A stretch of DNA of 64,000 bases from Guadua angustifolia (lineage: Eukaryota; Streptophyta; Magnoliopsida; Poales; Poaceae). Each line of letters begins with the position of its first letter. Position 1 is the stretch's first letter. The notes beneath the pieces are model-generated. The model was not told the DNA's origin and searched no databases. It was given only the letters and a program-made list of their open reading frames with translations. Positions 1 to 10,587 of this stretch are shown here, piece by piece. The stretch lies in assembly GCA_036346375.1 (NCBI GenBank), contig CM070515.1, positions 9,322,423 to 9,386,422 of the forward strand, given 5' to 3'. A program made the translations under genes and the position numbers.

Positions 1-1296
1 ATAAAATATCTAAATAACTTCAATTCTGAATAAGAATTAAACAAAAATTAGCAATTACATTTTTATACAAGCCCCAACAAAAAATAATTGAAATTAGAGT
101 AAAATATTGCTATTTGATTTCCATACAATTGCAAAGTCGTTGAAGAGAAAGGCCAAAGTCAAAGGAGCGAAGGGCCATGATAACGAGTGGTGAGCATCAA
201 TATTGTTGAAGAAGTCAGTGTATGAATAAGCTCAATAATAAGGAAGCTTTGGCAGAGAGGGGATGAAATTTTGCATTGAAAATGAGCTATAATGATATGG
301 GGCCATCACATAGATAGGAGTGTGCCATCACTGGTGATAGGGACAATGTCACCGACAATGGCAAGAAAATTCTTCATATCGTTAGACAACAACTAAAGCA
401 AATGGGTTGGCATCAATGAATATGTAAGGTTATCACAATTAGCGAGGAAGCCATAGCATTGAGGTGGACAACGTCGAAGAAGAGGAGTGATTGACATAGG
501 ACAAAAGGAACATCGAGCTCGTATAACATCATGCATGTGTATATACATGATGCAACCATAAGGAATAGGCTTAGGGCCACCTGAGAGAGCACAAAAGGGT
601 ATCTATCGTAGGGATCAGCGATGATTGCAAGTGTATGCATGTTTAATGTTGTAACAGCCAGCATTAAGCAATAATTGAAGAGAAGAATCCTGTATGGTGG
701 AAAGCGCAGGATCCAAGATATTGTATTGGAATGCTATTGGAGGTTGAAGTAGAAAAGTTATAGGGACAAAAAGAGATAGAAGACATTGTTAGGTAGAGTA
801 GCCAGCGTGTGAGGGATTATAAGTTCAAGGTAGATCTCCCATGGTACATCGATGTAGGCGTGAACAATACACTGTAATACATGTAAACTAATAAGATAAT
901 TTACTGCATATATAATCAACATATTACTTTGATATTAAATATATGTGTATATATGTATGCATATATTTTGGAAAAGAGTAATTAATAGAGGAGAATAGAG
1001 GCACACAACTACATGATTCATGCATGATTGAGAGTGCTTGCATTTTTAAGAACATCAACAACTCAGTTTGCTCAATGATTTTCTTCCATCAAACTCATAT
1101 GTCATTTACATTCTTCATGTTATATTTTCTCTCAAGTTTTTTTTGTTATTTCCAATGTCTTAAAATCCTAAATAACCTATAAGATATGTAAACATATTCT
1201 CAAACATCTAAATTATATCATTTAATACTAAAAACCATGAAACAAATCTAGACGTGCAAATGGGCAGGCCACCATGCTAGTTTCTAACAAGTAATA
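1..1296. other. AT-rich intergenic DNA, nothing recognised
   Basis: No open frame longer than about 80 codons and no recognisable repeat end. The duplicated block shared with 14.49-16.42 kb begins at about 1297, so this stretch is the unduplicated left flank of the membrane-gene cluster. Confidence 0.5.
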
Positions 1297-1356
1297 ACCG
1301 CAATTTCTCATATTTAGTTCTCCTTTATGCCATGCATGTCTAAATATATAGAACTA

Positions 1357-2084
1357 CTCTCTGTATATTTTTATAAGGTGTGGTTTCACTTGGTGCGGTA
1401 TTCAAATTGAGTTTTAACCGTTAATTTCTTTTACACTATTTTATTCATAGCTACAAAATCCTAATCACAAGAAAGTGCTCTAAAATAGGGATCTAACGGT
1501 ATCACTTTTGTATATTAAATAAAAGATGCACTTATATGATTTTTTAAAAGTTGCATAAATATTAAGGTATGAATGAAGGGTAGATAGTGATTACTTACTC
1601 ATTCGCTCGCTTCAAGATTTGTGCAACTTGTATTAGATAAGAAAGCACGAAAGCACTACTCAGTACTCACTAACTAACTGTTGGTCAAAGTTTATAAACT
1701 TTGAATCTTGAATTGCGTGGACTCCTTATATAAAGAGAATTTTTACTGTGCACTACTATGGTAGTATATAGCGGTAGTAAAAATTAAATCTGACCGTTGA
1801 TTTGTCGAGGGCATTCTAGTCTTTTGGCTTGGGGTCGGGGCGGTGCTAAATGCCATTTTGCTCAATTACCATTATACCTCTCCACGAGACACAGGGTTGG
1901 GTGCTAGCTCAGAAAATTATTTACCATTAATTATACCCCTCCACGGGTTATACTACCCATACTACACATGGTAGTATAGTCAAATCTAATCTAATCTCAA
2001 CCTATGGATCTAAAGAAATGGACGGCCCATATTCATTTTTGTGTATTGTAAAAGAGCTCTATATATATAAATCAACTGAGGGAG
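1357..2084. mobile_element. Stowaway-like MITE, broken by later insertions
   Basis: The left end (CTCTCTGTATATTTTTATAAGG) follows TA at 1355-1356, and the right end (ACTGAGGGAG) is followed by TA at 2085-2086, as in Tc1/mariner Stowaway MITEs. It is the orthologous position of the intact 259-bp element at 14574-14832 upstream of gene B, so it predates the duplication. Here it is 728 bp because extra DNA sits at roughly 1515-1665 and 1735-2050. The second insert contains ACTACTATGGTAGTAT and CATGGTAGTATAG arms and looks like another small MITE, but I could not fix its ends. Confidence 0.65.
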
Positions 2085-2193
2085 TATTTATGAATGGAAA
2101 CTGCACTTTTGTTCCACGCTAATATAGCACTTGAAATCGGATCTAGAAATCTGTACTGATCATCTCTCTCCCTTGTGTGCTTCAGTCAAGCTT

Positions 2194-3345
2194 ATGAATA
2201 AATCGGATCATGTGTCCCCGCTATTCGTACCAGCGGTCGTGGTCAGCAGTTATGTCAATTTTCAAGTGGAAGCGTTACTCAATGCCTATAAAGGAAGCCA
2301 GCTGTTTTTCACCGGTATAATTCCGTTTGTTATTTTCTATATGAATAAGCTCTTGTATGATTTCCTTGGCCTGCCAGTGCCACAATTCAAGTTGCGGATC
2401 GAACGCTCTGGGTCAAGTACAAGCCCTGCTAACATCAAGATCTACATCGACACAGCCTTTGTTGTGTTCATATCTTATGTTTCATTACTTAAGATCAACC
2501 TGAGCTACATCTGGCTCGCCATCTTTCCCTTCATGGCGCTTGTCTTCATCGGCGCACTGTGCAACGTGCTCAGTCATCAAAGCGGATCGCAGCGGCGCGA
2601 CAGTGGCGAGGCTAACTCAGGCAGTAGTAGGACTGATACTGGCAATGACGAGAAGATGGCAACAGCAGTAATGCCCTACTGGGTACTATGCTTGATAGGG
2701 CAGTATCGTCGTAATGACAGCTTAATCGTCTCTCAGTTCCTCCTTTTCCTCAGCTCCATGCTGGGGGCGCTGACGCTGATGATGGCGAGGCTGCCCGCTG
2801 GCGTCTCTCCCGGCGTAGCACCGGCGTCGGAGTTTCTCCACAAGACCTCGCTTGTGGTGCTGCTGGTGACTGTGCACACGATGGCTGCAGAGTTTCTGGG
2901 AGAAGACGTGGTGCTCTTCTGCCTGCCGGAGCTTGTGCCGGTGCTCCTGTGGTTCAGCATTCATCTCGACCGTGGCAGCTCTGTCATCAGCGTCGACAAG
3001 ATCAAGTCGCACATCAGAAGTGGGCTCGTTATCCTCGGCGCTGTGGTAGCTCCTGCTTACGCGTACCTAGCGGTCACCATGGATGAGTCAGCTGGGCTCC
3101 TCAGGTGCGCGAAGACATTGTTGGTGGCTTGTGGCGTTTCAGGGCTTCTAATCTACTATGTTGTGTTCATGCTACGTCAGTGGCCCGGACAAGCTGACAA
3201 GGCCACCGCCACTCTGAAGGAGGCTGTGCAGCTACTCCAGTTATGGGTGAACGTTTTGCTGGTAGCAGCTGCTGCATTGCTGGTATTTACGTCACTGCAC
3301 TACTACAGAATCGGTCTTCACAAGCGGCCTATTACAACCAGTTAG
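2194..3345 (+). CDS. Multi-pass membrane protein of unknown function, copy A (C terminus replaced)
   Basis: Single-exon frame of 383 residues from the first ATG; the frame upstream is open only through a TTG. It is very similar to copy B (14940-16154) along its length. About eight or nine hydrophobic segments are visible, with a hydrophilic Ser/Gly/Arg/Asp-rich loop (SHQSGSQRRD...) between the third and fourth. I do not recognise the family; it resembles uncharacterised clustered membrane proteins of grasses. Compared with B it lacks eight codons at about 2660 (a 24-bp deletion between GGCA repeats). From 3298 the last ~17 codons come from a CACTA transposon end, so the native C terminus (present after the insert at 3450-3510) is lost. 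It may be a pseudogene or may make an altered protein. Confidence 0.6.
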   Translation: MNKSDHVSPLFVPAVVVSSYVNFQVEALLNAYKGSQLFFTGIIPFVIFYMNKLLYDFLGLPVPQFKLRIERSGSSTSPANIKIYIDTAFVVFISYVSLLKINLSYIWLAIFPFMALVFIGALCNVLSHQSGSQRRDSGEANSGSSRTDTGNDEKMATAVMPYWVLCLIGQYRRNDSLIVSQFLLFLSSMLGALTLMMARLPAGVSPGVAPASEFLHKTSLVVLLVTVHTMAAEFLGEDVVLFCLPELVPVLLWFSIHLDRGSSVISVDKIKSHIRSGLVILGAVVAPAYAYLAVTMDESAGLLRCAKTLLVACGVSGLLIYYVVFMLRQWPGQADKATATLKEAVQLLQLWVNVLLVAAAALLVFTSLHYYRIGLHKRPITTS

Positions 3346-3447
3346 TTGCTCACCACTTGTGCTCTCTGCGTTACAAACGGTTCGTGGGCAACGGACCGGA
3401 GGGGGTCTCTAGAAGCGGTTCTAGATACGAATCCCTTCTGGAGCCCC
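3298..3447. mobile_element. CACTA transposon end fragment inside copy A
   Basis: Starts CACTACTACAGAATCG and runs through the same CACAAGCGGCC...GGGGGTCTCTAGAAGCGG sequence as the complete element at 9950-10587. It stops within the first ~150 bp and has no opposite end. The flanking gene sequence resumes at about 3448 (TATGTCTACATGGACC), matching copy B, with about 11 bp of gene lost at the junction. So this is a truncated insertion or the residue of an internal deletion. Confidence 0.8.
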
Positions 3448-3790
3448 GCTATGTCTACATGGACCGAAGGTTGCTACACTGGCTAAGTTTTTCAATAACT
3501 ATGTGCCACGTTTCTCCAATTGACAATATTGCTGGGAGAGGAAGACAAATACCTATTGGTGGCATTGTTGTGTATCGAAGAATTTTTAGAATGTCCTTGC
3601 AACATAAGTCGTACCTGTGGGGAGGACAATTCATATTGGTAATCTACCACATGTGCATTTCGTCCTAGTTATTTATGTTCTAGGATGTTTCATAGTAAAA
3701 TGTCCGAAACTCCTCTTCATGTTTCATCGATGTAACCTACTTCGTCTCGTAATTTTCTTCTACATATGAAGTGCTGAGTGTTCATCAGTC
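3448..3790 (+). pseudogene. Severed C-terminal codons and 3' UTR of copy A
   Basis: Matches copy B 16085-16420 nearly base for base, including the last codons (native stop TGA before CAATATTGC) and the sequence that would be its 3' UTR. It is separated from the rest of copy A by the CACTA fragment, which makes the reading frame end early. Confidence 0.7.
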
Positions 3791-3792
3791 TA

Positions 3793-4000
3793 GGGATGGA
3801 AACGGGGAAAATCTCTAGGGGGAGTGCCCTCCCATCCTCGATCCTCAATAAGCAAAACTTCCCCGTCCCTATTCCTATCCCCGTACATGGGGTTTAATTT
3901 CCCCCGTCCCTGATCCCTGACGGGTTTTCGGGGCCCCGACGGGGACAAATCCCGATAAATGCTATATAAAAGATCACATGCTACAAGAATGAATCACTAG
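3793..4000. mobile_element. Possible hAT-like terminal fragment
   Basis: TAGGGATGGAAACGGGG followed by repeated GGGG/CCCCGTCCC motifs resembles the terminal and subterminal sequence of grass hAT elements. No matching opposite end or target duplication was found, so the call rests on one end only. Confidence 0.3.
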
Positions 4001-4823
4001 AGTAATGGTGTATGTGTGATTGAAGTATGAGTGAATTACTAGAGTAATTTATATTTAGCATGTTTATTAATAATGACCTCACATATATTCTTTTTTCTTT
4101 TGAGAACGATCATTTGGTCCCACTTATTAGTGCCAATCTACTCCATATAAAACATTTCCACTAGAAATATAATTGTACAACGTTTGGGAGGAGAAAGGGG
4201 GCTAAATACCACCCACCTCAAAAAAAAATAGAATGATTTGAAAATAAATAATAAACAAAGGTAAGCTGAACAACAATAAATAATAAAAAAGGTAAGCTAA
4301 AAAACATGTTGAAATACTAGTGAGTTTTAAGAAATGTTTAGAAAATTAAAAATTCTAGAAATTATAAGAAAATTATCCTAAAGCACATCACCGGTTGTCA
4401 AAATTTCACTATTAAGCATCATGTGGACACAAATAGGTGAATAAGCTAATAATAATATTATATAGTTACCTCGTAGCAGCCACACCCTACCCGCTCCGAT
4501 GCCCCTCACTGCCGTGGTAAATCCAACCAAATCTAGGAGGAGGCAATGAAGGAAAGGGGAGAGGTGGAGGGGGCATGCAGCAGCAAGGGGAGAGGAGGTA
4601 GTGGAGGGAGAGGAGGCATGGCCACGTGGGGGAGGGAGATGAGGAAGGAGTCTGTGGCAGGCACCGATTAGGGTGGATAGTGCAGTGGGTGCCAATGAGA
4701 TCTATGAGGAAGAGAGAGAATGTGGGAGGAGGGAAAGAGAAGGTGGGAGAAGATGAATATTTATTGTTTAGGCTTCCGATAGATACTATGCTATTGAGGG
4801 GGTTGTATCTTATTCATTTATTT

Positions 4824-4855
<32 letters not shown>

Positions 4856-4885
4856 CGCTGCTAAATTAGAAGCATCTCATTAACC
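4001..4885. other. Intergenic, with a (TTG)n microsatellite
   Basis: AT-rich DNA, then a purine-rich GGAGG stretch at about 4530-4750 that gives long but unconvincing open frames on both strands. A simple TTG/GTT trinucleotide run occupies about 4825-4856. No gene is supported. Confidence 0.5.
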
Positions 4886-5200
4886 ATGGCAACAATTAGC
4901 CTTGGAGCAATCCTCAGCGCCGCCTACATCTCTCTAGCAAGCCCATCATCGATGCTGGAGTTCCTACTCCTGCTTTTCATCATCAACAACGCTCATTCGG
5001 ATGAATTTGAGGAGGGTAATTGGCTTTCCTACACTCATGGCATCGACTCGCATTCTTCTTCGACATCTCATTAGAAGTTACACAATCAACGTTCTTCGGG
5101 TTGTCGACGGCACTCTTCTGCTACTCCAAGAGAAGGTGGTGTTGCCATCAGCAAGGGACGCATTGTCAGTAGCTAGGAGCAACAAGCCCAAGGGCAGCTG
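4886..5200 (+). pseudogene. Fragment of a membrane-protein-family gene
   Basis: The first 170 bp encode a hydrophobic start (MATISLGAILSAAY...LEFLLLLF) then EFEEGNW, and match 16527-16680 downstream of copy B with mostly conservative changes. Bases 5079-5157 match 18074-18145 (INVLRV...LLLLQE). So the same short gene fragment follows both copy A and copy B and was duplicated with them. Frame shifts between the two halves make it non-functional in the present form. What the complete gene was cannot be told. Confidence 0.5.
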
Positions 5201-5306
5201 AAGCTTTCACTGCGTATCCAACATAATTGGCCTCCTCATGATGTTAATCTGCTCAGTGCCACTAGCTGCCACAAATGCACGAGCAATGGACAACATAGGT
5301 CCCATT

Positions 5307-5652
5307 CGGAACAGCTTCTGCTTAAAAGAAAAACAGATTGTTTGCCAAAAGAGGATTCTGAACAGGTTCTCCCACAATCAGAAGTCGATTTGTATACAAA
5401 ATTAGAAGCTGCCACTCACCTGATTCTGCGGATTCCGCCTTCCCACAAGTCGCTGCAGGCCCAAGGGCTTCTGTCGTCGGCCCAAGGCCCCTCCGCCACC
5501 CTCATCCGCTCGTATGTCGCCAACATCAATCAACAATCAGTACAGACAATCAGGATTATCGAACGACTAGATTCTCTAGCCAGCAGATTCTTCAAGCAGT
5601 CGCTTCTCCAGACAACTGACTAAAATCTAGAATCTACACAATCAGAAGCTAT
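5307..5652. mobile_element. Possible small TIR element
   Basis: Begins AACAGCTTCTG and ends CAGAAGCTAT, with internal repeats of CAGATT/AATCAGAAG on both strands, a composition typical of grass hAT/PIF-type MITEs whose ends read CAGCTTCTG. The 93-codon open frame inside (5342-5623) is a by-product. No target duplication could be assigned. Confidence 0.35.
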
Positions 5653-5654
5653 CC

Positions 5655-5845
5655 TATAACATCCCAATTTTGCATTTTATGGATTTGTTGTGCATTTTAT
5701 ATATTTATGGATTTTCTAGAATTTATTTAAATTATTTGGAATTTATTTTAATTAAGCCTTTTGTTAAAGTCTATTTAAAATTTGAAAAGCTTAAATAAAG
5801 TTTTGTTGAAAATATGACTAAGTTTAAATAAAGTTTTGTTGAAAA
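5655..5845 (+). mobile_element. Possible LTR fragment (chromovirus-like)
   Basis: TATAACATCCCAATTTTGC followed by AT-rich ATTTATTTAAATT sequence resembles the start of long Tekay/Del-type LTRs (compare the TGTAACATTCCG start of the solo LTR at 44455-47618, read on the minus strand). It contains a ~33-bp direct duplication (TTAAATAAAGTTTTGTTGAAAATATG, twice) and stops at the gene fragment at 5846. Confidence 0.35.
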
Positions 5846-6160
5846 TATGGCCAAAGGTTGCTGCATTGGCTAAGTTTTTCAATGACAATGTGCCACGTTT
5901 CTCCAATTGACAATCTTGCTGATACAGGAGGACAAATACCTTTTGGTGGCATCGTTGTATATCGAAAAAATTTTAGAATGTCCTTGCAGCACAAGTCGTA
6001 TGTATGGGGTAGAACAATTGATTTTGTTAATCTGCCACATGTGCATTTCGTCCTAGTTATTTATGTTCCAGGATGTTTCATAGTAAATGTCCGAAATTGC
6101 TCTTTCATGTTGCTTTGATGTAGCCTTCCTTCGTTATGTAATTTTCTTCTTCGTATCCAG
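5846..6160 (+). pseudogene. Third copy of the membrane-gene 3' end
   Basis: From CCAAAGGTTGCTGC to about 6160 this matches the last codons and 3' UTR of copies A (3460-3790) and B (16095-16420). Nothing upstream of the last ~20 codons survives. It is a truncated duplicate, with a small indel (GATACAGG) relative to the others. Confidence 0.7.
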
Positions 6161-6164
6161 TGTT

Positions 6165-6325
6165 GAGTAAAGTATGAAATGAAGTTACAAGTGCACAAAT
6201 GTTACCAGACCAGACTCTTGAGTTATTATTAGCATAACAAAAGAAGACATCATTTAACTGTTTGTGTTCAGTCCACAATATGAATGTGCAGGACAACATC
6301 TAGTTAAATTTAAAATCAGAGGGCA
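6165..6325. repeat. Dispersed repeat, copy 1
   Basis: About 160 bp starting AAAGTATGAAATGAAGTT and containing TACCAGACCAGACT and CATAACAAAAGAAGACA match 24833-24992 at roughly 80% by eye. The class is unknown and no terminal structure was seen. Confidence 0.55.
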
Positions 6326-7519
6326 CATTGGAAGGCTATTAAGTTACTTACGTTTAACTTTGCACATTGGAAGGCTAGAATAGTACAGACTTTTCGGGTA
6401 GGTTTGCTTGTAAGGGTGTCCACACAGAGGTGTGGGTGAAACACATACCAATATAATGATGAACACCTTGCTATGGTGAGAAGTGTGAACTCAACAGGGA
6501 TGTACTGTTGACAGTACAATGATTGTATAAATATCTTTTGTTGCCATTGTAGGGGTTTATCGTTATCGGGCTAGTGCAAGGTTAAGCCTAGGCAATGTAA
6601 CGGTTATGTTATGATCTCTCCTCGTCACACCAAAGGAATTGTGCAAGTGGCATGGCAAAAAGAGTTGATCATTTCTTATGGGTAAAACTGTACATATTTG
6701 CAAAGTTTATATCTTTTTAAAAAGTCGTGCCTACGATTATAGGAGACTTGGTGCACTGACACTAGTTAGATGTTTTGATATTTTAAAAAATGGTTGAACT
6801 TGAAAACATATGTTGAAAAGTTTTTATTTCAAATTGTATGCTAAGGATTGGCAAGGAAATGATTCATTTCTCACTATCATGGAGAACTGTGAGTTATTAC
6901 AAATATGTTATGTTTACTTTTATTTACATATTAGTCAAACTTGTTCTTACAGATTCCATTTGCAATTACTACTTGATATTCTTGTTCAACTTCGCTTTAT
7001 GCAAAATAACCTGCATAGCCTTTTCGTTGTTATATTCTGCACCTATTATATATCTACGATGCACTACAAATTTTGTTGAATATACAAGTACTCAATCTTG
7101 CTTAATTTGTTAGTATAGGTGTAGATAGCAAAATCCTAGAAGACGTATTCTTTGACATAGGTTATGAGGACTATATTGACGAGTTTTTCTAGGGTTTATA
7201 ACCTTGCCAATTGCCTGAGGATTTGCATGGGTACACCACAAGGCTTTTGAATTTCCGCTGTAATATTTTGTCTTGTAATACTTTATTATATAAACAGTTT
7301 TCGCTATTATATTTATAATATTGAGTATGGATGTGTTACCAATATTGTAAATGTGCGTACTAACCATTGATCATGAAACTAGTATTGAATGCACATAAGA
7401 CCTTTTGCAAAAAAAAGAGGGTCATCATAATTTTCTATCACATAATCAAGGAACCACTATAAATTATAGATCACGGAATTACCATTACACGTGCAGACCT
7501 ATAATGAAAGTAGAGTGAA
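6326..7519. other. Intergenic, nothing recognised
   Basis: AT-rich DNA with a short local direct repeat (GCACATTGGAAGGCTA at about 6324 and 6362). Open frames up to ~90 codons have no recognisable product. Confidence 0.45.
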
Positions 7520-8560
7520 TGTAGCGTATTGATGCGGTTGTAGTCGTACTAGTCTCGCACCTTCTCCAACAGCTCTTCGTCACCGTTACAGGTTGCGAAT
7601 CGTCCTAGCGTTGAAACCTCACAGCAATGCTTCTAAGTTATCCACACATATGGTGCAAGAACACCACTTGTCAGAGTGTTAGGGCTGGTTGCGCGGTTTT
7701 GGGCAAAGGATGTGTGGCTAATAGGGTTTTGAGAATTTTAAATTCCTATAGTGTCTTTTAACCCTAAAGCCGCCACTCCTTCCCTTTATATAGACGTCCT
7801 ATAATGGGTCTCCATATTAAAGGCCCATTAAGAACTCAAAATCCATCAAAATTTGGATCACCATCTGAATTAAGTCCCAACCATTTAAACATGCAGGTCT
7901 ATAGGTTTACGTATACTTGGACATGGTCCAAGTACTATTGCTTAACCATTAATTGGTAGCGGTTCCTAGTAGGATGTGCCGACTCCTGAATATATGTAAA
8001 GATCAAATTGGACGAACCTTAACGATACTTAGTTATATGCATTTCCCTTTTTCTCATGATATCGATCAAACTCATGGCAAGTATGTGCTATCTTTGTTTA
8101 TTTAGTTTGACCACTCTTTCTCGATTATGTGACTCGAAAGCCCCTACTACGGTTAACTCTTTAACCGCGAGTAGCATAGTATGGCCATGTATTTCCGGAA
8201 TCCGACTACACGAGAAGACTAGAGATATCTCTCCCATTGTATGGAGGGACAAATCACATCTTAATCTACTATGCCTCATAGCATGCTTTACGACAAAACC
8301 GAAAGCCACATTTATAACTACCAAGTTACGGCGTAGCATTTGGCAACCCCTAAGTAAGTCATTACACATCTCGAGTACATACGTCAACCTCATGTATAAG
8401 GATATAGCATGCACATTGTATATGAGACCAATTGATGGACAGAAAGATTACAATGCTCTCGTAATGTCTCAAGTAGGTCGATCCAACCCTATATTCTCCA
8501 CCATGTATTCATATTATTAGTTTGATATCTTCATATCTATGATTGATGAAATATGATCAT
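7520..8560. mobile_element. LTR-retrotransposon-derived repeat (probable)
   Basis: The stretch around 8090-8420 (CTTTCTCGATTATGTGACTCG, ATATCTCTCCCATTGTATGGAGGG, CATAGCATGCTTTACGAC) is a sequence I associate with dispersed LTR-type repeats of grasses. Boundaries are not defined and no coding domain is visible. The 154-codon plus-strand frame is not protein-like. Confidence 0.35.
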
Positions 8561-8769
8561 CAACAAATACATATGCTAGTCTATTCATATGTTTATCAAT
8601 TAAAGATCACTTTTAGAATAATCATCACAAGGTCAGAGTTTCACATACAAGTCACATACTTGCTAATAAATAATAATAACATTATTCAAGAAATAAGATA
8701 ACAAATCATGAACATAAGTAAATGTAATCATTTCAATGATTGTCTCTAGGCCAGCTCCATACTACAAAA

Positions 8770-9930
8770 TCAAGAGAGTGCTTTCCCGGCCATTACTGAG
8801 AACGGAATCGAAGCAACTGCAACGCAGAAATGGGTGCAGAAGGAAGCAACATTGGCAGCTCCCACCTTGGTATTTGATTTGGCGTGTGTCAGGAGCCTCC
8901 ACGCGAGACCACAAACAATGGCTGCTGCTGCAAGCAGTAGGAAACAATCGGTCCACATGTCGGGCGAACCGCTGCTGATGGTTGCTATCGACACGGCCAA
9001 GAATCCGGTGAACGTCACTTTGGTCAGTTCCAGCGACGCCGGTTTAGAGACTATAACACGGTGGTCGTTACCGGACTCTTCATCGCTGCTGGTATTGTTT
9101 TTGACGGCGATTTGGAACACAAGTTCCAGGAAAATTAGAAATGCAGGCGCGAACAGCACCAACGCTCGACGTCCCAAGAGTTCAAGCATAATGGCCACCA
9201 ATACTGCGACGGTACCGATAGCCATGAAGCCGTCCAAGATCACAGTAAAAATGGCAACGTTGGTCGTTGTAACTGCTAGAGGGGGAATCATCTCGAGGAA
9301 CATAAGGAACACCCCAAGAGCGCATGCGCCGAAGCTGATGCCCATGGGAGCCCGGAGGCGATGCTCTATTCCCTTGCGGCTACTGACCTGACCTTCCAGT
9401 GCCAAGCCTTCCAGCCCCAGAAAGAGAATTCCGGTGACACCAGACAAGAACTCAAGGGAGTTGTCGAGTTTGTAGTAGAACTCTTCTTGAGCTTCCTGCA
9501 CGGAACCATCATTCCGTGCATAGCAGGCCATACGAATCACGATGCAAACTCCAAACATGGTGCCAATGGTGATCACACTGGTTTTAGAGATAATGAGTAG
9601 TGCAATCAAGCAGGCAAGGACGACGAGGCAACTAGAGGAAAAGGGTGCCAGACTCTTGGTCACACGGGGCGGTATGACACCTGAGGTGGTGAATCTCTCG
9701 GAGAAACAGCAGGCAAGCACGGGGCAAATACCGGATACTAAAGTAACACCTGCAATGACGAGCATTACGATGGGAGGAAAGGGAAAGGCAGGTCCATGCT
9801 CCTCACACTTCGAGTCGACCTTCTTGACCTTGAGAGTGAGTGCGAGAAGCACCGGGCACACCATAACCACCACTCCTTCGGCGAAAGCACGGGAACGGTT
9901 CGTCAATTTATCCTGGTACATGGTGAACAT
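8770..9930 (-). CDS. Multi-pass membrane protein of unknown function
   Basis: Single-exon frame of 386 residues on the minus strand, from the ATG at 9930 (an upstream in-frame TTG at 9933 is not used here) to TGA at 8770. About ten hydrophobic segments are visible, with short charged loops; one loop is acidic (NNTSSDEESGNDHR, near residue 285). Cys and Met are frequent in the membrane segments. I do not recognise the family. It lies in the same cluster as copies A and B, is of similar size and also intronless, but shares no convincing sequence with them. A CACTA element begins only 20 bp upstream of the ATG, so the promoter and possibly a few N-terminal codons are displaced. Transcription may depend on the transposon. 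Confidence 0.6.
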   Translation of the reverse strand: MFTMYQDKLTNRSRAFAEGVVVMVCPVLLALTLKVKKVDSKCEEHGPAFPFPPIVMLVIAGVTLVSGICPVLACCFSERFTTSGVIPPRVTKSLAPFSSSCLVVLACLIALLIISKTSVITIGTMFGVCIVIRMACYARNDGSVQEAQEEFYYKLDNSLEFLSGVTGILFLGLEGLALEGQVSSRKGIEHRLRAPMGISFGACALGVFLMFLEMIPPLAVTTTNVAIFTVILDGFMAIGTVAVLVAIMLELLGRRALVLFAPAFLIFLELVFQIAVKNNTSSDEESGNDHRVIVSKPASLELTKVTFTGFLAVSIATISSGSPDMWTDCFLLLAAAAIVCGLAWRLLTHAKSNTKVGAANVASFCTHFCVAVASIPFSVMAGKALS

Positions 9931-9949
9931 CAAGGTGAGTACGTTTACG

Positions 9950-10587
9950 CACTACTACAGAATCGACCTTCACAAATGGCCTATTATAAGCGGTTAATTG
10001 CGTACCGCTTGTGCTCTCTGCACCACAAGCGATTCATGGGCAACGGACCGAAGGGGGTCTCTAGAAGCGGTTCTAGACACGAACCCCTTCTAAAGCCTTA
10101 GCTCTAGAAACGGTTCGTGTCCCGAACCCCTTCTAACGAACCGCTTCTAGAGCTCAGGGCTCTAGAAGCGGTTCGTGTCCCGAACCCCTTCTAGAGCTCT
10201 AGAAGCTGTTCGGGACACGAACCCCTTCTAGAGCCCGGGACACGAACCCCTTTTAGAGCCGACTCTAGAAGGGGTTCGTGTCCCCAACCGCTTGTAGAAG
10301 CCCAGTTTTCGAAATAATAAAAGGAATGCATGCCCTACTCTATCAGAGAGCACGCGTGGGTAGGTTGGTTAGATGAGTGAGACGTGGGTCACGAGGAGGG
10401 GTGAGGAGGTCCTGAGTTCGAATCCCAGTCCTCACAATATTATTTGTCTTTTGAAGTGACTTCTACAAGCGGTTATAAAACCGCTTGATACTGACGGGAG
10501 TATCACTCACGGTTGCTTACAAGCGGTTCTAAAATCGCTTCTAAAAACGGTTTCAAACCGCTTGTGATAGTGACTTCTGCAGTAGTG
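9950..10587. mobile_element. Complete non-autonomous CACTA element
   Basis: Ends CACTACTACAGAA and TTCTGCAGTAGTG form 13-bp inverted repeats with one mismatch, flanked by the 3-bp target duplication ACG (9947-9949 and 10588-10590), as expected for CACTA/En-Spm. Subterminal regions are packed with inverted and direct copies of an AAGCGGTTC/GAACCGCTT-type motif (e.g. CTAGAAGCGGTTC), the usual form of transposase-binding arrays. There is no transposase. It sits 20 bp upstream of the start of the 8770-9930 gene. Confidence 0.92.
10356..10435 (+). ncRNA. tRNA-like module inside the CACTA element
   Basis: An 80-nt stretch has a B-box match (GTTCGAATC), a T-arm-like CTGAG/CCCAG stem around a TTCGAAT loop, and 5' GTGGGTA pairing with 3' TCCTCAC (six of seven positions counting one G-U). 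The D and anticodon arms are not convincing, so this is at most a degenerate tRNA or tRNA-derived SINE head. Confidence 0.35.

Noticed and set aside
2131..2193. Longer N terminus for copy A starting at 2131
   Set aside because: The codon at 2131 is TTG; the first ATG in frame is at 2194. The same applies to 14919 (TTG) for copy B and 9933 (TTG) for the minus-strand gene.
2722..3012. Minus-strand open frames inside copy A (and the same at 15503-15730 in copy B)
   Set aside because: They are antisense shadows of a GC-rich coding strand and have no protein-like features.
4626..4883. Plus-strand frame ending in a Val run
   Set aside because: The Val run is the (GTT)n microsatellite; the rest is purine-rich low complexity.
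8834..9997. Plus-strand open frames across the 8770-9930 gene
   Set aside because: Antisense shadows; the minus-strand frame is continuous and clearly hydrophobic-segment-like.
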